From contig NZ_JMIB01000018.1 of assembly GCF_000695255.1 (NCBI RefSeq), forward strand, positions 1 to 64,000: a DNA stretch of 64,000 nt, written 5' to 3'. The position numbers and the translations under genes are program-made. The DNA comes from Photobacterium galatheae (GTDB lineage Bacteria; Pseudomonadota; Gammaproteobacteria; Enterobacterales; Vibrionaceae). Below are positions 9,371 to 16,900 of the stretch, one piece after another (within the stretch, counting starts at the first letter, position 1; each line of letters starts with the position of its first letter). The notes under the pieces are model-generated. The model was not told the DNA's origin. It saw only the letters and a program-made list of their open reading frames with translations, and made no database searches.

Positions 9371-11467
9371 ATGTCTACGGTACGGTCGCTGTATTTATTG
9401 TTCAGTCAGCATGGGATTCAGTTCAATGAAACTGACATACCGAAATCCGCTCTGACCTCAGCATCAACAGAATCGCTTTGCAAAGCCATCCGAAAAATGG
9501 GTTACCGTGTGATTTCAGAGCATTGTAACTTACTGGACATGCCGCAAATGACCTGTCCGGCAATGCTTGAGATGAAAGGGGAGCAGTGGCTTGTGGTGGT
9601 TCAGGTACTGGCTGAGCAGGTCATGGTTCTGAATGAACACGGTGTGCCGGAGCAGATGGACTTTGACACACTTTCACAGTGCTGGACCGGGAATGTCATT
9701 CGCATTCAGCCTGTGCAAGAATCCGGTTTTGGCTTTCGCTGGTTATTTTCTGCTTTTTTGCGTCACCGGGCTGTGATTACCCAGCTCTTTATCGCAACCC
9801 TCATTTTGCAGTGTTTTGCACTGGTTACGCCTTTCTTTTTTCAGGTCATCGTCGATAAAATTCTGGTGCATCAAAACATTGACACGCTCATTATTCTGAC
9901 CGGTGGTATGGTCGTGATTGCCTGTTTTGATGTCATTTTAGCTTTACTCCGAAATTATATTTTCTATCACACGATCACGCGGATTGATGCCAGCCTGGGT
10001 TCGAAAGTATTTCGAAAGCTGATGTCACTGCCGTTTTCGTATTTTGCCCACAGTTCAGTCGGACAAACGCTTTCCCGGGTGAGAGAGCTGGAAAACATCA
10101 GTGAGTTTCTGAATGACTCAACGGTCACGATGATCATCGATCTGGCTTTTACATTAGTCCTGATCGCCGTGATGTACCTGTATAGTCCGGTTCTAACCTT
10201 GATTGTGCTGCTTTCGATTGCGCTTTATGTCTTGCTACTTTCTCTGAATGTACCAGCTTTTTTCAAAAATCTGGATCGCCAGTTTGGTCTGGGGGCGCGA
10301 AATAACTCGTTCATGGTGGAAAACATTTCCGGCATTGAAACCCTGAAAAGTTTGGGTGTGGAAAAAAATGTTTCCCAATACTGGGACAATTTTTTCGCTG
10401 AGTTTATTCAGACCGTTTTCCGGGGAAAAATGATCCAGGCCCGCGGCGTTCAGGGGGTGGAACTCATCAGTAAGCTGACGACGATCTTTGTCCTTTATTT
10501 TGGCGCCAACCTCGTTATCGGCGGCAGCTTAACGATTGGTCAGCTCATTGCTTTCAGCATGCTGACCAACAACATCATGATGCCGGTCATCCGGCTGGCT
10601 CATTTATGGCAGGGTTTACAAAAAGCCAGAGTTGCCGTGATGCGGCTGGCCGAAATCCTGAACAGCCCGGATGAGACCGATGCATCTGCCGTCGCATTCA
10701 GACCCGAAGCACTGGATGGGCGTATTGAGCTGAAAAATATTGGCTTTTCTTACCTGCCTGACGGTCCCCGGACGCTGGACAATATCTCGCTGACCATCGC
10801 GCCCGGAGAGGTTGTAGGCATTGTCGGCCGCTCAGGCTCCGGCAAAAGCACACTTGTCCGTCTGCTGCATAAGCTGTATCAGCCGGACAGCGGCCAGATC
10901 CTGTACGACGGACATGAGCTGAATCTGCTGGATACCGCCTGGCTGAGACAACAGATTGGTATCGTGCTTCAGGACAACGTGCTGTTTGCGACCACAGTCA
11001 AAAATAATATCGCGATGGCAGACCCGTCACTCTCCCTGCCTCAGGTGATTGAAGCCGCAAAAATGGTCGGGGCGCATGAGTTTATTATGCAGCTCCCGCA
11101 GGGCTACGACACGGTGCTGGATGAACGGGGCGGCAATCTGTCCGGCGGTCAGCGGCAACGGATTGCGATTGCCCGGGCACTGGCAACCAACCCCAGAATT
11201 CTGATTTTCGATGAAGCAACGAGTGCACTGGATTCGCAGTCAGAGCGCATCATTCAGGACCGTATGAAGGACATCTGTAAGGGGCGTACGGTCATCATGA
11301 TTGCGCATCGCCTTTCAACGATCAGAGAAGCTGACCGTATTGTGACTTTCGAACAGGGACGGATTGCTGAACAGGGAACACATGAAGAACTGTGTCTTCT
11401 GAATGGTATCTACGCACAGTTACATCAGCAGCAAACCGGGAGTCGTTTATGTTTAACCGGTGGTTAA
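9371..11467 (+). CDS. HlyB-like type I exporter ABC ATPase/permease with inactive C39 domain
   Basis: About 698 residues from the chosen ATG (MSTVRSLYLLFSQHGI). An ATG at 9278 would add 31 residues but lacks a ribosome site and homologous character. Domain order: C39-like domain (1–125), six-helix exporter domain (about 130–420), nucleotide-binding domain (450–690) with Walker [10 protein letters not shown] at 486–494, LSGGQ at 590–594 and [15 protein letters not shown]. The catalytic cysteine of bacteriocin-type C39 peptidases is absent (LLFSQHGI), so the domain should only bind cargo, as in HlyB. Such exporters normally move proteins through an HlyD–TolC conduit. Here the pair heads a PKS–NRPS run and probably exports its product. 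The 3' end overlaps the adaptor gene by 19 bases. Confidence 0.9.
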   Translation: MSTVRSLYLLFSQHGIQFNETDIPKSALTSASTESLCKAIRKMGYRVISEHCNLLDMPQMTCPAMLEMKGEQWLVVVQVLAEQVMVLNEHGVPEQMDFDTLSQCWTGNVIRIQPVQESGFGFRWLFSAFLRHRAVITQLFIATLILQCFALVTPFFFQVIVDKILVHQNIDTLIILTGGMVVIACFDVILALLRNYIFYHTITRIDASLGSKVFRKLMSLPFSYFAHSSVGQTLSRVRELENISEFLNDSTVTMIIDLAFTLVLIAVMYLYSPVLTLIVLLSIALYVLLLSLNVPAFFKNLDRQFGLGARNNSFMVENISGIETLKSLGVEKNVSQYWDNFFAEFIQTVFRGKMIQARGVQGVELISKLTTIFVLYFGANLVIGGSLTIGQLIAFSMLTNNIMMPVIRLAHLWQGLQKARVAVMRLAEILNSPDETDASAVAFRPEALDGRIELKNIGFSYLPDGPRTLDNISLTIAPGEVVGIVGRSGSGKSTLVRLLHKLYQPDSGQILYDGHELNLLDTAWLRQQIGIVLQDNVLFATTVKNNIAMADPSLSLPQVIEAAKMVGAHEFIMQLPQGYDTVLDERGGNLSGGQRQRIAIARALATNPRILIFDEATSALDSQSERIIQDRMKDICKGRTVIMIAHRLSTIREADRIVTFEQGRIAEQGTHEELCLLNGIYAQLHQQQTGSRLCLTGG

Positions 11468-12807
11468 AACGTGTGGCAAAAGTCACGATGGAACCTGAGT
11501 TTTCACCGGCAATGGTCCGGCTTCAGCAGCGTCCGCCTGCGATTGCAGCACAGTGTCTGATTGGTGTGGTGTGCGCGCTTGCGCTGGCTGTCGGCTTGTG
11601 GGCAACGCTGGGTACCGTCAACATTCTGGTCACAGGATACGGAAAAGTTGAAACCGTCACCCACATGACCCGTATTCAGCCTGTGGCGGTTGGAAAAATC
11701 CGGCGTCTGCTGGTCGAAGAAGGGGAGCATGTAGACGCAGGTCAGTTGCTGCTGGAACTGGATACCACTGAATTTGATGTCGATAAGCAACACCTTGAGC
11801 GGAAACTGGCTTATCAGCAAATTATTATTGAACGGCTGGCGATGACGGATCGTGCGTTTCGGGACGGGCATTGGGTCTCGCAGCCCTTGTCACCGGTGCC
11901 GTCACTGGAGCCTGAGTTTATTGAGCATCAGCAACTGAAAATGGCTTCTGATATTCTCAGCTATTTTGCTGATTTGGCGCAGTACGACAGTCAGGTGACA
12001 GAGAAACAGGCTGAGCTGGCCGAACTCAACGCTTTAATCAGCAAGCTTGAACAATTACTGACCATTTCAACGGAGCAGGAGCAGGCCAAAAGAGTCCTGA
12101 GCGAGCAGAAATTGTTTTCCCGTCTGGATTGGCTTGAAGAGCGCCGGAACCTGATTGCTGATGAACAGGAACTTGTGGTCCTGCGGCAGCGGGTCGGCAG
12201 GATGAATGCGTCCATTCAGCAGATTCAGCAGGAAAAAAAGAGTTTTCAGGCACGAAAAGAAAGTCAGCTGGCTGCTGAACGGTTATCAGCATTGGAAGCG
12301 TTGAGTACAGCCCGTGAAGAACTGAAGCGTATGAACACTCGGATTGCGCACAGCCTGCTGCATGCCCCTGTTTCTGGCGTTGTGCATCAGTTGCAGGCTT
12401 ACCGGGCAGGTGAGGTTCTGGTAGAAGCTCAGCCAGTCATGCAGATTATTCCGGATCAAACGCCGCTTGAAGTTGTGGTTTATGTGCCGAATAAAGATAT
12501 CGGGTTTATTCAGGAAGGCGTGAAAGCCATCGTCAAAGTTGAAAGTTACCCTTATACGCAGTACGGCACCCTCAGTGGTGTGGTGAAAAATATTTCTCCA
12601 GACACCATTGAACTGAATCAGGCTGGATTTTTTTATGAAGTGAAAATCACGCTGGATCAACAGGCAATCCCTTATCAGGGACGTGAATTAACGTTGTCCC
12701 CCGGAATGGCTGTGATGGCAGAAATGAAAACCGGGAAAAGAAAAATGATTGATTATTTTTTATCGCCACTCATTGAAATGAAAGATTCGGCTTTCAGTGA
12801 ACGTTAA
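11449..12807 (+). CDS. HlyD-family periplasmic adaptor (membrane fusion protein)
   Basis: About 452 residues from ATG 11449, which has a GGGAG ribosome site inside the preceding gene. One membrane anchor spans residues 36–58, preceded by a basic cytoplasmic tail. A lipoyl-like half follows (IRRLLVEEGEHVDAGQLLLEL near 83–103), then a long coiled coil (about 130–290, rich in E, Q and L), the second lipoyl half (LLHAPVSGVVHQL) and a C-terminal beta-barrel region ending LSPGMAVMAEMKTGKR, typical of type I secretion HlyD. It should bridge the ABC protein to an outer-membrane TolC; no tolC-like gene is in the window. Confidence 0.9.
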   Translation: MFNRWLKRVAKVTMEPEFSPAMVRLQQRPPAIAAQCLIGVVCALALAVGLWATLGTVNILVTGYGKVETVTHMTRIQPVAVGKIRRLLVEEGEHVDAGQLLLELDTTEFDVDKQHLERKLAYQQIIIERLAMTDRAFRDGHWVSQPLSPVPSLEPEFIEHQQLKMASDILSYFADLAQYDSQVTEKQAELAELNALISKLEQLLTISTEQEQAKRVLSEQKLFSRLDWLEERRNLIADEQELVVLRQRVGRMNASIQQIQQEKKSFQARKESQLAAERLSALEALSTAREELKRMNTRIAHSLLHAPVSGVVHQLQAYRAGEVLVEAQPVMQIIPDQTPLEVVVYVPNKDIGFIQEGVKAIVKVESYPYTQYGTLSGVVKNISPDTIELNQAGFFYEVKITLDQQAIPYQGRELTLSPGMAVMAEMKTGKRKMIDYFLSPLIEMKDSAFSER

Positions 12808-12826
12808 TAAACAGGTGAGTTGAATA

Positions 12827-13900
12827 ATGGATAACACTGGATATTCAGAGGCACTGGAAAATTATATCCATGCACATGAAAAGCTGGAAATGTTAGCTGT
12901 CCATTTAATGGCCTACGGTATAGAAAAAGTAAAAAATAAAAAAATTGCGACATCAAATCCGGCGATCGAAAAGTTATATCGGGCTTGTCAGTTTGCTTTG
13001 CAGCATGCCGGGTTATTGTCTGCAGAACCGGGGGCGTCTTCGTTCGCCGTCAATGTCTCGCGGGTGAAACCGCTCAACGAACTTGCGGCTCTGAAACAGG
13101 AATGTCTGGCGCTGTCACCCAGTATTGATGCGCATATCAAGCTGCTGCTGCATTGTGCAGAACATCTCCCGGCGGTGCTGATTGGCAGGTGCAGCGGACT
13201 GGAAGTGTTGTTCCCCGGCGGAGAAGCGACACTGGTGAGCAGGGCTTATCAGGGCAATGTATTACAGGATTATCTGCACAATAGTCTGGCTGAGGCGGTT
13301 TGCCATTCACTCCGGGATGCGAATGAAAGCAAGAAGATACTGGAAGTGGGGGCAGGTACCTGTGCTGCCACGACAGCGGTCTTACAGAAACTGAGCCTGC
13401 TTGAACAGCCGCCGGAACTGTGGATCAGCGATATATCGCCCAGCCTGGTCAATGCCGCCAGACAACAATATTCAGCGGTCTATCCGTTTACACATTATGG
13501 TGTGTTGGATATTGAACAGCCTCATTTCACACAGCCAAGTCAGGAACCGCTCTGTCAGGAACCGTTTGACCTGATTTATGCGTCGAATGTACTTCATGCC
13601 ACCAGTGATATTCATATGGTATTAAAAAACTTGGTGTCTCAATTCAAACCTGGCGGAAAGTTAATCATTAATGAGCTTGTACGATTTTCTGCATTTACCA
13701 CGATGACGTTTGGATTAACGCCGGGCTGGTGGCTGTTTCAGGACGCCATGAGAATTGAGCATTCCCCGCTTTTAAATGAAACGGGGTGGAGCCACGCATT
13801 ATCTGATGCCGGATTTCAAAAGATTGCGTTTTATTATCCAGCCCTGAACGATCGTGTTTATTCCGGTCAGGCTCTGATTTCATGTGAATGGCTGCCGTAG
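12827..13900 (+). CDS. stand-alone class I methyltransferase resembling PKS C-methyltransferase domains
   Basis: 357 residues. The SAM-binding motif I is at 173–178 (EVGAGT), with LWISDISPSLVNAAR as motif II, DLIYASNVLHAT as the post-motif and FKPGGKLIINELV as motif III. The VLHAT and KPGG signatures are those of the carbon-methyltransferase domains embedded in polyketide synthases. Here the enzyme is a separate polypeptide, 19 bases after hlyD and about 50 before the PKS gene. The first ~150 residues are helical and unrecognised. It most likely methylates the alpha carbon of the beta-ketoacyl intermediate on the PKS, although O- or N-methylation of the peptide cannot be ruled out. One position of motif I (GTCAAT rather than GTGxxT) is unusual. 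Confidence 0.78.
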   Translation: MDNTGYSEALENYIHAHEKLEMLAVHLMAYGIEKVKNKKIATSNPAIEKLYRACQFALQHAGLLSAEPGASSFAVNVSRVKPLNELAALKQECLALSPSIDAHIKLLLHCAEHLPAVLIGRCSGLEVLFPGGEATLVSRAYQGNVLQDYLHNSLAEAVCHSLRDANESKKILEVGAGTCAATTAVLQKLSLLEQPPELWISDISPSLVNAARQQYSAVYPFTHYGVLDIEQPHFTQPSQEPLCQEPFDLIYASNVLHATSDIHMVLKNLVSQFKPGGKLIINELVRFSAFTTMTFGLTPGWWLFQDAMRIEHSPLLNETGWSHALSDAGFQKIAFYYPALNDRVYSGQALISCEWLP

Positions 13901-13952
13901 CAAACATATCGCGTCATTCAACGGGTATTTTAAATGATGAAAGGAGGAGGTC

Positions 13953-16900
13953 ATGGTGTCTTCGCGTGAAGAAACACTGGTGACGTTAATCACGTCGTAT
14001 TGTCTGAAACCCTCGGATGATATGGCTGTGCGTATTTCCCGCCGGGTCTCCCGTGACTTATCTGATATTGCTTCCATTGCCGCGGTGAGTGTGACGCATG
14101 AAGCCGGAAAAATGGCGCTGCTGATTCAGCTGGACATCACGGATGCCCGGGAATTATCCAGCGCTCAAATGCAAGTGAGCGCGCAACTGAACGCACAGTT
14201 GACTGCGGTGCGGGCATTGATCGACCTTCAGGTGGTTGGTGGTACGGCTGCGCTGTGTCCCGGCGATGCACTTCACATCCCGGAGACTGCAGCGGTGTCA
14301 TTGGCGTCTGCATTTCAGCGCACGGTCAGTCAATCTCCGGAGACCCGGATCGTTTGTTATGGTGCAGACGGCTGTCAGGTCGCTCTGGATTATCGGGCGC
14401 TCTGGCAGAAAGCCCGGCAGGTTGCTTCCGGGCTGCAGGCAACAACAGGACATGAACCGGAACCGGTTGTGATCGTCTCGGGTGATATTGCCGAATATCT
14501 GACAGCCTTCTGGGGTTGTGTGCTGGCAGGTAAGCCTTCACTGACGGTGATGCTGGCCGCAGATTACACACTGGCCGATCAGCATACGGAAAAACTGACG
14601 CAGGCGCTGGCGGTGCTGGATGCCAAATGGGTTTTGTGCTGTGAACAGGGAGCAAGCCGGTTACAGCATTTTCCGCCCGCAGCCGAACGTTTGCTGACGG
14701 TCAGCCGTCTGGCAGAAACGGGGGCTTCATCCGCGACAGAACAAATCGCTGTGCACGAGGTCAGTCCGCTGTTTTATCAGCTGACTTCCGGGAGCACAGG
14801 GCAGGCGAAGGTGATTCCGGTCACTGAGCAGGCTGTGACAGCGCAGATTCACGCCGTGAATCAGCACTGCGGTTATCAGGCCGAAGATGTTTCGCTGAAC
14901 TGGCTGCCGTTTGATCATGTGATTGGATTGCTGGCCGTGCATTTGCACGATGTTTATCTGGGACGTCAGCAGGTGCATCTGCCGACGTCGCTGGTGATGG
15001 CGAATCCGCTGCTGTGGCTGCAAAAGATGGCGCAGTATCAGGCGACTCATTGTTTTGCCCCGAATTTTATTTTCAAGCTCGTGCTTGAACAGATCGCGAA
15101 AGAAAGACCGCAGACACTGCCCGATTTATCCCGGGTCAGACAAATTGTCAGCGGAGGCGAAGCCGTTTCCCCGTCTGTGGTGGCTCAGTTTATTGCGCAA
15201 TTTGCGCCGGCCGGGCTGGGTCAGCATGTGATTCAGCCGTCATATGGTATGGCTGAAGCTGCCGCCGGTGTGAGTTTCGAGCAGCACTGGGACCCGGATT
15301 CGAGCGTGATGCATGCCGGAAATACGGAGGGGATTTCTTCATTGGGGAAACCTTTGCCGGGGATGACCATTCGCATTGTCGATGCACAGCAACAGCTGGT
15401 GAATCAGGGTGAGATCGGTGAAATACAGTTGCTGGGGCGCAAGTTGTGCCATGAGGGATCCGGATGGTTCCGGACCGGCGATTTAGGATTGCTGGATCAG
15501 GGGAGGCTCTTTGTCAGTGGCCGGCTGAAGGATGTGATCATTATCAATGGCGCAAACTTCTATTGCCACCAGCTTGAGCATCTGGTGGGCTCGGTCGAAG
15601 GGGTGTTACCCGGATGGGTTGCTGCTGTGGCGGATCGGCGTGCTGAACAGGAAAGTGTGGCCGTTTTCTTTGTGCCTGAACATCAAGCATGGGTGAACCA
15701 TGAAGATGACCGATATTTACCGGTGATCCGGGCGATTCGCGCGCAACTGGCGAAGCATGCCGGGATTCGTGCATCGGCCATTGTGCCGTTAACCCAGCAG
15801 ACCCTGCCCAAAACAAGTATCGGGAAAATCCGCCGGACTGAGCTGCAGGATGCGCTGATGCAGGGGGCCTTCGACACGCGCCTTGCCGGGCTGACGCTCG
15901 CTGAAAACCGCTTGACGGCGGAGACAGCAGAGCCCCATCAGGCAGCGTTGACGGCGCTATGGTGCGAAGTGCTCGAAGTGGACCGGTGCAGCCCGCAGAC
16001 CAACTTCTTTGAAATGGGGGGAAGTTCTGTGCTGGCGGCTCGTCTGATTGCCAGGATAAATCAGGTATTCGGCCTGAGTCTGACGCCTGTCGTGCTGTTT
16101 GAAGCGCCGAATATTCAAGCGATGGCGGCATTGATGACCTCAGAAAAAGCCACCCCAGAAAAGGCAGTCACAGAAAAGGCCGTCACAGAAAAAACAGGCA
16201 CCGAAAAAACAGGCACCGAGACCCCGGCGGAAGACGGGCAGTGTTCAGGTGTGGCCATCATCGGGATGGCGGGTCAGTTCCCGAATGCGCCGGATCTGGA
16301 AACCTTCTGGCAAAAGCTGGTGGCCGGGGAAGACATGATGTCGACTTTTACCGCTGAAGAGCTGGCGCTTCATGATGCACCGTTGTCCCGGCAACAGGAT
16401 TATGTCCGACGCGGCGGAAAGGTACTGGGGACGCATGCGTTTGACGCTGCATTTTTTGAGTACGCACTTCAGGATGCAGAACTGATGGATCCGCAGTCTC
16501 GTCTGCTTCATCAGCAGTGCTGGCATGCCCTTGAACAGGCCGGTTACGTTTCAGCCCGGGATACCGGGAAAATCGGTGTGTATCTGGGTGTCAGCAGCCG
16601 TCATAACCGGGACTGGATGCGGCGGGCAGAACAGCGGGTGGATTTGCCGCAGTTATCCGACACGATGTCGTTTGAAACCCTTGCCGACCGGGATTTTATT
16701 GCCACACGCATTGCGTATGCCATGCATCTGAATGGCCCGGCCGTGACGGTTCAGACGGCCTGTTCAACGGGCTTAGTGGCGGTTCACACCGCGGTTCAGG
16801 CCATCAGAAACGGCGATTGTGACATGGCGCTGGCAGGCGCGGCTGCGGTGGGTGCAATTCAGCAGGGATATCTTCGTCAATCCGGCATGATGCTTTCTGA

